The position numbers were made by a program, and so were the translations under genes. Shown here piece after piece: positions 24,601 through 36,839 of a stretch of DNA of 64,000 nt. The stretch's first letter is position 1. Each line of letters starts with the position of its first letter. Origin of the DNA: Rhytidiadelphus loreus. Its lineage: Eukaryota; Streptophyta; Bryopsida; Hypnales; Hylocomiaceae. The stretch spans positions 13,707,001 through 13,771,000 of the forward strand of contig OX344765.1 of the NCBI GenBank assembly GCA_947034895.1, in the 5' to 3' direction. A model generated the notes under the pieces. That model was not told the origin of the DNA. It did no database searches and was given only the letters and a program-made list of their open reading frames with translations.

Positions 24601-24830
24601 TCTTCTCACAATCAAACAATATGATTTGCAACAAACTTGAGCCCCCCTTCAATCAAATCCAAAGTCTCACTTCTTCCTTCTATGCACGTCATCGAGAACA
24701 ATATAATCTTGTCTAGAATAAAATTCTTCAATACCTTATTCATTCTATTCATCATATGTGCCAAAGAATTTGTAGCTCTTTGAGGTAATGCAACAACACT
24801 AGCATGTGAGCGTGTGAGTGTGAACCTAAG

Positions 24831-25939
24831 AGCGGTGAGCAGGGATTGTGTGAGCCTAAAGCCTAGAAATGTAAAATATGATGTAATTTGTAAATATTTT
24901 TGGTTAAAAAGTTAAAAGATTGATTTTTTTTCACCAAAATTGCTATGTCTAGAAAAAAAATGATCTATTATCATGGGACCTATGCCCGTGGATTTTATAT
25001 CTAAAAGCTTGGGAAGTTGGTGCTATTGCATGTTTTGAAATTTATATTACATTCTAAGAGGTTGTTTGAGGGTGGATTGATCAAGTGAGAATACATATAA
25101 TTTACAGTGAATTCTAAAGATAAGAAAAGAACAAATGAAGTGAAAATATCGTAGGATGTAGAGCATTGTGTACATAATAAAATATTCTTTCATTGCAACA
25201 ATGGAATACATATTGGAATATGAAAATAATACTTTCTTACTCAAATTTAGAGATTTTGAAGATAATATATTCATACTCATTAGATGAGATTTGCCTACCG
25301 GGAAGGTGTGAGTGTTTCTAACTCCACCCTTGAGTCAGAAAGTCACACAGGTTCTAGCGGCATAAGTTAGTAAATTGTATGGGTGAAATGTAAACGTAGT
25401 GTTCTTTAGCCTTCCAAGCAATGGACACTTTGTTTGTTATGGTTATATCCTAAATTTAACTGTTTCAAATCAATTTAAACGTTAAGAGTTCAAGACAGTG
25501 ATGAGTAAATAAAATCTAATCTATCCTAAAAATCTATCTAAGCTAATGTGTAGAATGCACTTTGCCCTTCCCAAAATGGTAAAACAAGTTGAATTCTGAT
25601 GTTCCTACTAAAAGATATTGATGGATGAAATTTGTTCCTAGTTCTATCCTAAAAACTTCATCCGTTAACTAAATATAGCAATCAAATTCTAAATAAGCCT
25701 AAATTTAAGGGTTAATTTTTTAATTAATTTAACTAATGAATTTTTGAGAGGAAACCTAGTTTTGACCTATTTTTAGATTTTTCATCCAAATTTAGGCTAA
25801 ACTTCATCCATCCTTTACTCCTTTAAAAGAAGAAGTTGTTAGTTTGGATTTAATAGAATTTTTAGTGGAATTTTATTGCAACCTAGGTAACTTTTAGGAA
25901 TTTTCCATCACTAGTTTGAGATGTTGGCTTTCTATAAAG
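24831..25939. other. AT-rich intergenic DNA, no gene seen
   Basis: A minus-strand frame at 25,047-25,280 has no recognisable motif. A GTGAGC/GTGTGAG-rich patch lies at about 24,800-24,855. Nothing else was supported. Confidence 0.4.
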
Positions 25940-26216
25940 CATTAGACGGGATTCAACTGCAGCAAAGGGTTGCGAGTACTCTAGTGTTCCCAAACGTTGG
26001 GAACTCTGCCACGCATGATGCTGATGTGATTAAGAGTCGACCACATCAGCAAATATTAAAAAATTATTTCTTAAATATTTTAATTATAAAAAATAAAAAA
26101 TAAAAAATAAATTTTTTTAATTTTTTAATTAATTTTTTTTCCAAGCAGTTCAAGCTGGTTCCAGCAACAAGAACAACCTGAAATGTCCCTCCCAAAGGAC
26201 TGAATTCCATGTAATG
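25940..26216. mobile_element. CATTAGA-family MITE, copy 3 (diverged)
   Basis: It begins CATTAGACGGGATTCA and ends TGAATTCCATGTAATG. The inner plan matches the family: a GC-rich flank with 'ttcccaaacgttgggaa', an A/T-only core of TAAAAAATAAAA type, and a GC-richer right flank. It is the most diverged of the five copies. Confidence 0.45.
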
Positions 26217-27157
26217 TCATCTTTTGCATTCAAAAAAATCCAAAACTTTTTAGATAACCTTTAAGACATTCCCAATTTCTAAATGCAAGCTCATATTCTT
26301 AGTTTGCAATGTTTACAAGAAGGTTGGTTTTAATTACTTCCTTTAAAATTTGATGAACAAAAAATCTTTTGATTGGAAGGAAATTTTGACAAATTGATTT
26401 TGCCTTTGAGCTCTTGGTGTGTTTTTATGTCAAAAACACCTCTCTTCAATTTTCAATTGCATCATTTTTTATATAACTTGAATTTTATTTACACATCACA
26501 AATCTAACGTTTTACAATTTTCTTTGAATGGAGAGAAACTCTAACTATTGATTTTATGTGGTTTTGGTTACAACTTTCTAGTAGTGTACTAACTTACATT
26601 AATCCATTTAGCCACAATTTGTCACATGCACTTGTGGGTCTAGTTTAGTTTTTATTCTAAATTGGGAATCTTGCAATTACTTTGGCCAACAATGCCTCAG
26701 ACTCCTAATCAACCTCTTCATGATTATTTTTTTGCTTTTGCCTAATTTTAGTAGGATTTATAGTCAAAAATTCATTAAAAGAGTGTTCAAATTGTAATTG
26801 GTAAAAATTCCTACTACAATAGTGTTTTATCCTTAGAAGCTCGGAGTGCCTATAACACTCTAATTCCTTGTTTCTAGGGTAAGTTAGGTGTCTAGAACAA
26901 AGTAATAACTTAAGGGGCCTTACATTCTCCTAGAGAGGATGGATGAAAAAATGTTTGTCTCTATTACACAAGGCCTTTGCGATTTGATCATTATTGACTT
27001 TTTGATCAAATTGCACTTAGGGATTAAAAGTCTTAGGAATACTTTTAAATGAAAAAAAGTGTTTTGTTACAATTGCAAGTGACTTCTCTTTACTTGTAGA
27101 CTAATCAAACAACCAGCTAGAGCAATGCTTTCGTTGCATGCTTTGAGGGATAATCTA
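26217..27157. other. AT-rich intergenic DNA, no gene seen
   Basis: No coding frame, RNA gene or repeat end could be supported. Confidence 0.4.
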
Positions 27158-27734
27158 GGGGAGGACACTCTCACTACATTTGGGGTACCTACGTGCGGCG
27201 GTGGAAAAAGTAATACATGTAATTCACCTTGAATAAACTATAATTTCATTCTAAAATTTTGAGCTTTGTTTAACAATGACTAAAGGTTTCTATTGACAAA
27301 AAATTCAATTCCAAATAACATAAGATATATTGTCTAGAAAGGGTTGAAAAATGAACTAAAATGGCATGTTCTCCAACTAAAATATTTATAGAGCTCACAT
27401 GAAGATGACTATTGCATCAATATTCAACCAAAATAAACTTTCAATAGAAAGCTATTCTATATAATTTTTTTTTCATTTTTCAAATTTTTTTTCTTATATA
27501 ATATAGAGGTGTGAAAGTTATTTTCAGCTTTACAGTGTATCTTTTTTCTTCAAAAATTTATAACTAATTACTATTAGCACAAAAAAATACCAATAATTCA
27601 AAACATAAACTTCTAAAGTAGTAAAATCTATCCATAATTTTTTTTTTGAAAAAGAAATTAAATTTTAAGGTGTATTACTTGTTTTACTTTTTCCGCCGCA
27701 CGTAGGTTGCTAAAACATAGGGAGTGTCCTCCCC
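27158..27734. mobile_element. Long-TIR non-autonomous element (GGGGAGGACACTC ends, 577 bp)
   Basis: The left end GGGGAGGACACTC and right end GAGTGTCCTCCCC are perfect inverses. The inverted relation continues about 65 bp inward through CCTACGTGCGGCGG, GAAAAAGTAA and GTATTAC blocks. The AT-rich interior reappears in inverted orientation at about 36,840-37,240 without the GC-rich ends. No clear target duplication was found. Confidence 0.65.
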
Positions 27735-27889
27735 GGGGGGTTAATTTTTTGCATTGCAAAAAAAATCAATTATCTTTTGTGTCAAGAATAAATGATTTAC
27801 CTATCCTTTTCTAGATAACATGCCAATGTCAAAACACATGAAATTTTCCGAATCAACAACAAATTTTCTACAAATGTTGAAGTGAGGAC

Positions 27890-28570
27890 TGTTGTTTTTT
27901 ATCCTTCTTTTTTTTTTTTTTTTTGAAACACATGGACAATTTCCATTGATAGAGGAAACAGTACATCGGACCAAGGGAAAAAAACCCGGCGAGAATTTTT
28001 TTTTTATTTTCAACAGCAGAATAAAATAAAAACACAAAAAGCAACTAAACGAGAACCGCCCGAGGCGCCGAGAAGAAGTCCCCCGAGCCACCGAGGTGGC
28101 TGAAGCTCGAAAAACGGGAACTCCTCAGCATCGAAGGAGCATCATTCACGTAGAAGCTCCCAATTTGGGAGGGGTGAGGCTCCATCTCATCTGAAGATGA
28201 ATCCTCTCCCCGAAGAATTTGGTTTGTAACCATGTATTATCGAAACGTCGGAGAAACACGTCGGTCTTGTCCGAGTAGAGTTCGCAGAGCTTAGTCGTTT
28301 TCAGCCATGCGACCCGGGCGTGATCCGAGAACGCTACCCACAGTTCTGACTCGAGCTTTTGAGGAGGCCAAGGGGAGTTGTTGAAACACATAGCATTCCG
28401 GTCAAGCCAGGCTAGCCAGATAATAGATCCACGGAATAAAGACCACATGGTGGTCCCTTTCTTGAGACGACGAGGTAGTTTTGACCCCAGAATGCACTGT
28501 TGCCAGGTCAGACCCGGCCAAGCTCCAGCAATAGGTTGGATCGCAAGCGCAGTGTTGTTTTTTATCCTTC
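27890..28570 (-). mobile_element. 5'-truncated LINE insertion with 18-bp target duplication
   Basis: An identical 18-base sequence (TGTTGTTTTTTATCCTTC) stands at 27,890-27,907 and 28,553-28,570. Between them, on the minus strand, is a 645-bp body ending in an A-run (seen as T's at 27,908 onward). Direct repeats of this length, a 3' A-tail and a truncated 5' end are signs of target-primed reverse transcription. The body is much GC-richer than its surroundings, which with the perfect duplication suggests a fairly recent insertion. Confidence 0.9.
28146..28550 (-). pseudogene. LINE ORF2 3' fragment (C-terminal region after the reverse transcriptase)
   Basis: The minus-strand frame is open from the truncation point (28,550) to a stop at 28,146, about 134 residues. 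It contains 'RRLKKGTTMWSLFRGSIIW' followed by LAWLDRNAMCF and WPPQKLESELW. This matches the zf-RVT-type tail of plant non-LTR retrotransposons, where 'rgsilW.iW..RN...F' is typical. There is no start codon of its own; it is the tail of a protein whose endonuclease and reverse transcriptase are missing, so it has no independent function. The frame itself is intact. Confidence 0.85.
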
Positions 28571-28905
28571 AAAGGCAGCGTTTCAATGTCCTCATGTCTG
28601 CTTTAGCTGTGATTTTCTTAAAACTCTTCCAATGATAATGTTTTCAAGTTGAATTCAATGTGAATAGTAGATTTTTTACAATTACAATAATGAGAGCTTC
28701 AAATAGAGATGCTCTAATTTTGTAGAAGCACTGTAGAAGTGTCAGCTCAAGGTGGTTCTAGTCGGATCCATCTATGGCTTGTGAAATCTACATTAACTTA
28801 CAAAATCCCAACCAACCACTCCCACTCAGCAATGCAACATTTGCAAAAGATCTTGGGAGAGTTTACAATAAGCTTACATCTTCTAATTTAGGTCAACACA
28901 AACCA

Positions 28906-29134
28906 ATGCTACATTTAACTACTTCTGACCTATTCAATGAATTCTAGACAAAACATTCAAAGATCTTTGAATAATAACATTGGGGATCTCCCGATGCTTG
29001 TATATTAGATCTTAGAATGTTTTGCCTAGATCTCCAAATGTTTTGCATTATCTCTTGATGACTAGTTTTTTTTCTCTTGATGACGATCACTAATTCTGGA
29101 CTTTGCAAAGTCTAGAAGTAGTTAAATGTGGCAT
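28906..29134. mobile_element. GATGCCACATTTAAC-family MITE, copy 2
   Basis: It begins ATGCTACATTTAACTACTTC and ends GTAGTTAAATGTGGCAT, sharing inner words with the 5.27-kb copy. Copy B of the duplication lacks it, which supports mobility. Confidence 0.7.
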
Positions 29135-29272
29135 ACTACCCTAACACATTGAATTGTACAACAATAACTTCTTTAATTTTGGTAGTCTGTTTCAGCTGTT
29201 GAGTTCTTCCATCTACTATGGAGCTTATTGTAGGCATTCAACTCAACCAAATCTAAATGTGAATGACAAGAT

Positions 29273-29643
29273 TAAAGTAGGAACACCATAAACGGTTAAA
29301 ATAAGCATTTCAACATGTAAGATATGAGAAATTTCATGAGAAATTAAACTCAATATGTGCAAAAACAAGGATGAAGAAGAATGCAAAAAAAATGAATTTT
29401 TTTTCTCCAAAAATGAATATTTTATGCAATATAAATGTGGATTTCTCATATGAACCCCATTTTGGTTTCATAGGTTCACCTAAAACGGTTACCTTTGAAA
29501 CTTGTTCCTAATCAAGTGTGAGCCAATCAAATTTGATAAAATCAAATCTTTTTATGATTTTTTCAGAGCCAGCTATTGTTGATTTCAGGACACCATAGTT
29601 TTCCATTAGAGGGAGGGTAACCGTTTATGGTGTTCCTACCTTA
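29273..29643. mobile_element. AGGTAGGA-family MITE in copy A (367 bp, TA duplication)
   Basis: The inverted ends AAGTAGGAACACC and GGTGTTCCTACCT enclose 29,275-29,641, flanked by TA on both sides. Both arms extend inward through 'ATAAACGGTTA'. In copy B the site is empty and reads 'gacaaaattatattttc'. A TA target fits Tc1/mariner-like MITEs; TTA with a one-base-shorter TIR is an alternative (PIF/Harbinger). Confidence 0.75.
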
Positions 29644-30557
29644 TATTTTCATTGTCAAATGGAAGTAGGAACGTCTCAATAGCCTTGCCAAAAAATGTGA
29701 CAGTGAAGGAGACTTCAAACCACGGAGCATTCCTCTGTTTCAAGGATGCTGCGGTGCCTCCATGTTGTCAAAACTTCTTGCCTTCTAGCAGACCAGTCAA
29801 ATAAAAGTAAAGCATGAGTGGTACACCAAACCCACCAGATGCTGTGGGATTCACAAAATCCATGAAGATTCAGGCTCATTTTGAACCCTCAAAGGCAGGT
29901 AGTCCTCTCTAATGACACAATCTACGTCTCAGACATTCCTTGAATGTTTTTGAGAATTTTGTCATGTTGTATACATACATGTACATGATTGAATAAAATT
30001 TCACACCACATGATTGTATTTTAGAACCACCTAATTTGCACATTTGTAACTGAGGCAATGTTATTGAACTTATAGTGTAAACAAAATTGTTGCTATTAAC
30101 ACTACGAGAAAGTCTCTGTTCATGATGTACATGCATTGTTCACAATTACTTACAACCCAAAATGCTCATAAAACCCCAACACTCATCCACCCTCACTACC
30201 GTAGAAGGAGAGAAGTGCTTGGCATTGTAAAGGGACTGTTGAACATGGAAATGTTTTTAATTGTTATCATATTGATTTTCTTAGTGAAGAATCAAATTCA
30301 CAGGCTCGTTGAAAACTTCATTTCGGCTTCAGTTGCTATTGGTGGTCACTCAAAGCCACAATAGTGAACGGAGCTGCCAACCCTAAAGCCTACCTAAGCC
30401 CTAAAAATGCCACCTATTCAACATGGTAAGACGGTACAGGTTCTCTATTACTTAATGTTTCCATGTACTTCAACTTCAACAGCAATATGATGAGTCAGAA
30501 TCTAGAATAAAGATAATTAAGTACTTGGTTTTACAGAATGAGGTTTCTCCCTTATTG

Positions 30558-31675
30558 GCTTACAACAAACCTTAACTACCACCTCCGTGCTCACACTCCA
30601 TCTCCATCTCGTTGTTGGGTGACACTTTCTAAACTAAAGAACATACACAATACGCAAGTTCAAATTCTCCTAGCTGAAGCATTCTTTTTCAATCAATGTT
30701 CTGGTTCTGATTACATTGGATGGTGGTTGAACTACTTTGCTATCCAATGAGGTTGAATTTCAAGGGAGATTGATAGAACTAGATATGTGTTTGGATATGC
30801 ATGGAGATCAAGGCAGTACACAACTTTCGTTAGTCACTGGTGCCAAACTCATGATTGTAGTGTATGAATCCTGTGTTTGATAAATGTCCAACAAATAATG
30901 CTTGTAACCACCATTACAACACCGATAACATTTGCACCAATTAGTACCCAGCTCTAACCAAAAACGTATTGTAGCAGCCACATGAAATTGTTTCCTAAGC
31001 ATTTAGAAGCAATTTGATAGAGAATCCTCTGACACTTTCCTTTTGCAATCAAAGTTCTTTTGTACATGCGAGTATGAATTTTTAAAATTTCCTCAACACC
31101 TTAACTACTAAGTAGGGATTCAGCTTAAGTTTGGCACATTATATAATGTAGTTAGCTTTGGCTTTCTTTGGCATGTAAGTCCTATTGAAGGGGCTATCAA
31201 TGAGTTGTAAGTCAAATGAGTTGTAAGTCAGAAGTGACACCACTTGTGTTGCAACAACTTAACAAAGCTGATACAAATTGGAGAAGATAAGTGTTCAGGC
31301 CCTTGGAGAAGATGGGTGTTTTGAATGATAAATAATGCAAGGTAGTGGACTCTAATCATTTACGAGGATTAATTCGTTTTACATCATTCTATGAGCCCAT
31401 GAACCACTTTTTTTTCATGTGTGAAATGACCTCATTTGGCAACAACCTCCATTTTCACACCTTCAAATGATGTGGTAATTTTAGGTGAAAAAACTACAAA
31501 TCACCTTCTCTAGAAATACTTCAACACTCACCAATGGAAAGGGATGCGACAATGAAAGCTCGGATAGGCAACCAATTCAATTCTAATTTTTATGAAAAGG
31601 ATTCTTAACAATTTCATTTTCAAAGGAGTTCACACCAACTACAGGGAATAGAATTCATGCCCCTATGTTGTAAGC
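30558..31675. other. 1.1-kb segment present only in copy A
   Basis: Copy B passes from 'ttattggctta' straight to 'tgtccactcaattt'. Copy A has 1,118 bp between, bounded by the inverse words GCTTACAACA and TGTTGTAAGC. It may be an insertion in A with 10-bp ends or a deletion in B. No target duplication is evident. Only short frames are inside (for example 30,808-31,002 minus), with no known motif. Confidence 0.5.
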
Positions 31676-32955
31676 AGGAAGTCCACTCAATTTGGTTTTG
31701 AGTGGTCAAGTGAATTTGACTCTAAATGGTAGCTTCCAAAATTATCACATAAAAAACATTAGAAGAAAAAACATGATGGATTCCTTTATGCGAATCTTTT
31801 CATCTACATTTTGGTTTTGAATAGTCACCTACACATTGAAAATCAACACAAGTTTTCAAGAGCAAACTATGAGAGTTGAAGAGTTTTTTGAAGCACAAAT
31901 TTATTTATAAATGGATTAAAATTTAAAACATTCCAAATTACTATATTAACAAATTTAAATACTAATTGAAACAATAAAATATGCAATTTATTTTATTTTT
32001 ATTCCTATGACGACCTTTAGGTGGAACGTGGTTTAGATATTTTTTAAAGTGACCTTTGGGATTTTCTTATTGATGACATATGTAGGGGCTACCTTGCCAC
32101 CATAGGATGCCTTTGTAGCCACAACTAAAATTGAAACCATGATCGGAATGATGAAATGAAACCATACAAAAATGGGTGAAATCAATCCAAGACAAAATGA
32201 ATCTAGGACAAAAAGGGTGGAATGAAGCCAACACAAAAATAATGGGTTTTTCAATTCATAAGATTAAAATTGAAGCCCACAATGTCTTTTCAATTGAGGG
32301 AGTTCAAAAGATTTTTGTGGGAACCAATGAGAACCTATGGGGTTCAATTAATCTACAGAACAAATGTTGGAAGAATTTGGAATTTAAAATATATATTTGT
32401 TGGTTGAACGGTTTTTGAGGCGACCAATAGGGTATGCATCTTTGAAATTTCTATATTAATGAATATAGGGTCTAATGATGGCTATTGGCCAACATACACC
32501 TCCAAGTCCACTATAATGATGAATTCACATTTGCCAAGACTTCCATATCACTTGAAGTTTAACGACTTATAACCCTCAAAGGACGAACCAATTACCACTT
32601 TTTCAAACTTCATTTGCAAGTACGTAGGAATGTGATTTTTTGTCAATATATTTTAGAGTTGTGTGTACATGTCTTCTATCAATTGCAATTTTTTTGCATT
32701 TTTTGCACAAATTTGAAATTACCATGATTTTTTTAATAAGAAAAACAATTTATATCAAATGCAACTAATGCTCAATTTTTTTTTAAATTTCTCAATATGT
32801 TAACAATATAAGGTATCATGGTATTTTGCAATATAAGGTATTTCGCAATTTTTTTTTGTAAGGTATCATGGTGAAAATTTTCTTATTGTATTTCAAATTA
32901 GTAAAAAAGTTGAGTCTTGACCTTTAGGTTGGTTTAGCAAATTTTTGGAGTGAGC

Positions 32956-33209
32956 TTTGATGGTCAATTTTGTTAAAATGGCGGTATTCTATTAAAATGG
33001 CACAAAATGAAACCACTGAAAAAATGAAAACAATGGAAAGATTGTCCAAGGGGAGTGGAAATACGTGAACTAGGAGTGATTTGAATGTGCTAGGCATAAA
33101 ATTGGCACATGTATGACCCTATCGCGGCACACTTATTCTCCATTTGCAAAAGATATTCCATTAAAATGGCATGCGGAATACCGCCATTCTAATGAAATTG
33201 ACCATTTTG
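32956..33209. mobile_element. MITE in copy A (246 bp, TTTG duplications)
   Basis: The ends ATGGTCAATTTTGTTAAAA and, inverted, ATGGTCAATTTCATTAGAA enclose 32,960-33,205. The inverted relation continues through ATGGCGGTATTC. TTTG stands on both sides. Copy B is empty here ('gagctttgggattttt'), which proves insertion. The superfamily is not assigned. Confidence 0.75.
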
Positions 33210-35450
33210 GGATTTTTATTGACAAATATAGGGTTCACTTTATGACTATGGGGGCCATATGAAGTCAAAACCAAAAACATGGTGGAATGAAGCTAAGATG
33301 AAATTGATGGAATTTTGAAGCCATTAAAAAAATAATGGAATTTTGAAGTTATATGACTAAATTGAAGCCTACAGTCCATACAATTGAGGAAGTTGAACCA
33401 AATTAGCCAATGGAAAACCTTGAGGTTGAATGAATTTCCAAAACAAAAGTTGGAAGAATTTGGAATTTAAAAAACAAAAAATATGAGACTAAGTTAGAAA
33501 GGATTCACTTTGCATATAGAAGGTTGGATCTATAGAGAAATAAATGTCTTTGCAATTGAGGGAGTTGAAAAGTTTTGTAAAGGAGTTAATAGAAACATGT
33601 GGAATTAAGTTAATTTTTGAAATGAAGCCATAAAATTTTGGATTGGAATTTGGATTGGAATTTGGATATATAAAGGTAGGAGAGAAGAAAGGGTTCAATT
33701 TGCAAGTATAGGGTCCAGATCTTTACGGGTTTTGTGTTGACAAGTATAGAATTCATGTTACATACCTCCAATAATGAACTCCAATTAAGAATATAAATTA
33801 TAGTTATTTACGAGATTGTTTTTACAAGGACCTCAACCACCCGACTTTAGAGAGATCAATCTTCGAAGGAGAGTCTCCTCACCCCCAAGCTCCATCTTAT
33901 ATTATAGAGACTATCAGTAAAAACTAAAAGCTTCTTGAGGAGCTTCCCACATTGAGAAAGAACCTGCTAATAGGAAGAAGTCTTTAGAGAGATTTCCTAA
34001 ATGAGGTTTCTTAGATCTAGAAACTAACATGTAAGCAATATAAAATCTCTTGAACAATTTCCTAGATAGTAGCATATAAGGATGTTGAGGCTAAGGTGAT
34101 CTTTAGTTTCGACAACACATCTCTTGCATTTTTTTTTGAAATCTAAGACTTTGTCTTACATTGAAGAACCTTTAACTGTCTGACTTGTGTTTATGGTGTT
34201 TGTAACATTAGCACTACCTATTGGTCAACTTAAACCTCCAAAGTCCACTATAACAAATTTGGAGTTGCCAAGTTGCCAAGACTTCTATGTTAACAAAAGT
34301 TTACAAACTTATAACCCTTACAAGACAAGCCTATAATTATTTTTTCAAACTCCATTTTGTAAGTACCTATGAATATGATTTATTTTTCATTTTTTTGGAG
34401 ATGTGAGTACATGTCTTATTTTAGTTATAAAATTTCACATATTATAGTGAAAAAATTGAAATTGTTGTAAATTTCTAAATAAAAAATGAAACAATTCATA
34501 CCAAAAGAAAATATTCAAAAATGTATATTATAGGGTAATAAATTATGGTACATATATTGTGTCATTTTAAAATTAGAAAATGAACAATCCATGGTTGAAA
34601 ATTCATTTTTCCAAATTGTTGGTAATTGACAATATTTTAGGAATTTTGTTATATATTAAGTAGAATTATAGCTGGTTACTTGAAGAATGTGAATGAAAAA
34701 TTGATAAATGAACTAATAGAAATTTAATGATTTTCAAACTCCAATAGTTGTGTGAAAATTCCCATTGCTAAGGTCTCTAATTTTCAAAACATTGATTTTA
34801 TGTTGTGGTGGTCACTGTGTTTCTACTAATGTATTAAAAGAAAACCCTCATTGTCTTTCCAACCAAAACCACTCTAAAGAGGATAAATTTTTTAACTAAG
34901 CCCACCAACTTATAGAATGACATTTCCATACTAAATTGAGGCATTCAAGTTGAAAATTGAAAATTTATTTATAAATTTATTAAAATTTGTCATTCTACAA
35001 AGTCTCCAAAATGTGAAGCCTAGTAGAATATACAATGGCGGAGCCCTACTTTTGAATTATAAAATAAAATAAAAATATTTAGAGTTTTGCAATTTCAAAT
35101 CAATTGTAAAATAGTTACTCTAAACTTTCTATTATTTAGGATGTAATTAATTATGGAAGGAGGTTTCAATTCTAGGTTTCAAATCTTTTTATAAAGATTG
35201 GTGATAGAAATTCTAAATCAATTAGTACATGTGTAACTCAAAATTCAAATTTAAAATTCTTTGTTTGTAAATCAATACAAAATTATTTCTCCGAGTTGTT
35301 ACTATTAATACATTTTAACAAAACTTCAAATCAAGAGATGAATCAATGTGTTTAGCTGTTCACCACTAAATGCCAAAGGCACTATATTTTAGTGACGACA
35401 AAACTTTGGAGTTAAATAAAATCTTACCAAATTATTAGTTTTATTAATTT

Positions 35451-36839
35451 TTAAGCAAATATATTTTAAAGTCTATTTTTATCATAACAAATATTGTTTT
35501 GAAAATAAATAATTACAATTTTCTATTCAAGATTTTGTGCATTGAGTGCATCTATTGTGAATCTTGATTCTTTGGTGTGTAGGAAAAGCATATGCTTTAA
35601 TAAAAGGTTTAGGAAAAGCATGACTGGTCAACAAACGTGAGCTTGAATAATGTATTTATAATGTAGACAGTTTTTGATGAAATCAAACTCAAGTGATTTA
35701 GGAATGAAGTAAAGATGCACCAATTTGTTTTTTCATGGCAACATGAAATAATCCACCTTGAAAACCCCATTTCAAATCATAGTTTTATGTTAAATCTGAA
35801 TTGAAATTAATAAAATTGTGCTTAAATTAATGCAAACTTAACACCAAACTATGGTATAGAATATTATTTTCGGCTAGATTTGTACTAGTGATGGAATGCT
35901 TGTATCATCTCAATTGCAAATTGTATCATCTCAATTACAAATGTCTATACTCGACTAAAAGTGAACAAGCAACATCAAATGTCTTAAGCCACATTCGATA
36001 TGCCAAGATATCCATGCTTGGTATATCCAATTCTTGATTGCTGCCTCTTCAAATAGAGGCTCCATTGAGTCTCCATTTACTTAATGGAATTTGACTCATA
36101 TCCATGAATAAGTCTTTCAAATTTAAATCTACATAAAGTCTTTGACGTTGCAAAAAAAAGAAAATTGTTCTTAATAAATTAATTGGTGTGGAGTGCTAGA
36201 AATTACACCATTGCTTTGTTAGAATGTGTCATGCAAATTACACCGCATTTTTGTTCATTAGATCTATATAGTATAAATAATTTGGTTTCAATCAACCTAG
36301 AAAATAACATGTCCTCAGTGAATGGTTTTCATTGTGTTACAAGCTTAGTCCAGAAGGATTTGATTTGATAGAAGGTGTAGGGAACTATGATAACTCAACA
36401 AAAATTAGATAGCCGAGGAATGCACTTACAAGAAATCCAACTCATGATGATATCTAACAAGTGATTTATGCATGGAGAGGGCCACACCACTTCTTTCTTT
36501 AAAGCATAGAAAGCCCAATAATTTTGGAAGTATTAACATGTTTTTTTTGTATACTTGATATAGAAAGCACATAAATTGAGGTATACAATGGAGACAAAAG
36601 TTTGTATTCATGTTCAATTGGATCCAAGGACATGCAACACTTCCAATTTGGATCATTATTGCACCTCCTACATGTCAATGAAGCTACAAAATGATCTTGT
36701 ATTTTATTTGTATGATTTTGCATTTGGACTTGATAAGGTTAAAATCTTGGGGAGATCACTTAAAGTGTCCATTAAAAACTATGTGTGTTAAGATTTTAGA
36801 CACTCTATCTTATATCTTAGAATTTAAGTAAAAGAAAAA
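35451..36839. other. AT-rich intergenic DNA, no gene seen
   Basis: Frames at 36,183-36,368 (plus), 36,426-36,656 and 36,499-36,723 (minus) overlap in several registers and show no family motif. Nothing else was identified. Confidence 0.4.

Larger units (their letters stand above)
18980..24830 (-). pseudogene. Degenerate Ty3/gypsy retrotransposon pol, split by a nested insertion
   Basis: Reading the minus strand from about 24,800, decayed but recognisable pieces follow in gypsy order. Reverse transcriptase: 'LPQ..TNS..HM..MN.VL..F' at about 24,790-24,700, and 'VDEVLIVGHMCG' with 'KVDAIRKMKDC' at about 24,560-24,430. RNase H: TDCLPILGM..AMLRWIA and RKDNVVAEILSR at 24,042-23,821. Integrase core start: about 23,335-23,246. 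The nested insertion 19,949-23,240 interrupts here. Integrase then resumes at 19,943 (FGQKLVKPIEE near 19,580), and its C-terminal region QLERRPEDVE..ENKERFDKKHQLPPKPI lies at 19,480-19,350. Many stops and frameshifts, and a degraded catalytic YxDD, show it is long dead. No LTR pair was identified. Confidence 0.8.
28690..35450. repeat. Large direct duplication, copy A
   Basis: Sequence from about 28,690 ('aataatgagagcttcaaat') through 35,450 reappears from 57,766 to the window end in the same orientation. Identity is patchy in the first half and very high over roughly 31,680-35,450 against 60,460-63,990, where only scattered substitutions and short indels are seen. The copies differ by insertions listed separately. 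No intact gene was found in it. Short frames (30,122-30,364; 30,538-30,750) are broken in copy B. About 35,370-35,590 also has a diverged third relative at 8395-8620, so part of the segment is a dispersed repeat. Confidence 0.9.

Noticed and set aside
30122..30750. Plus frames in copy A as genes of the duplicated segment
   Set aside because: The matching parts of copy B are disrupted by indels and stops, and no motif is recognisable.
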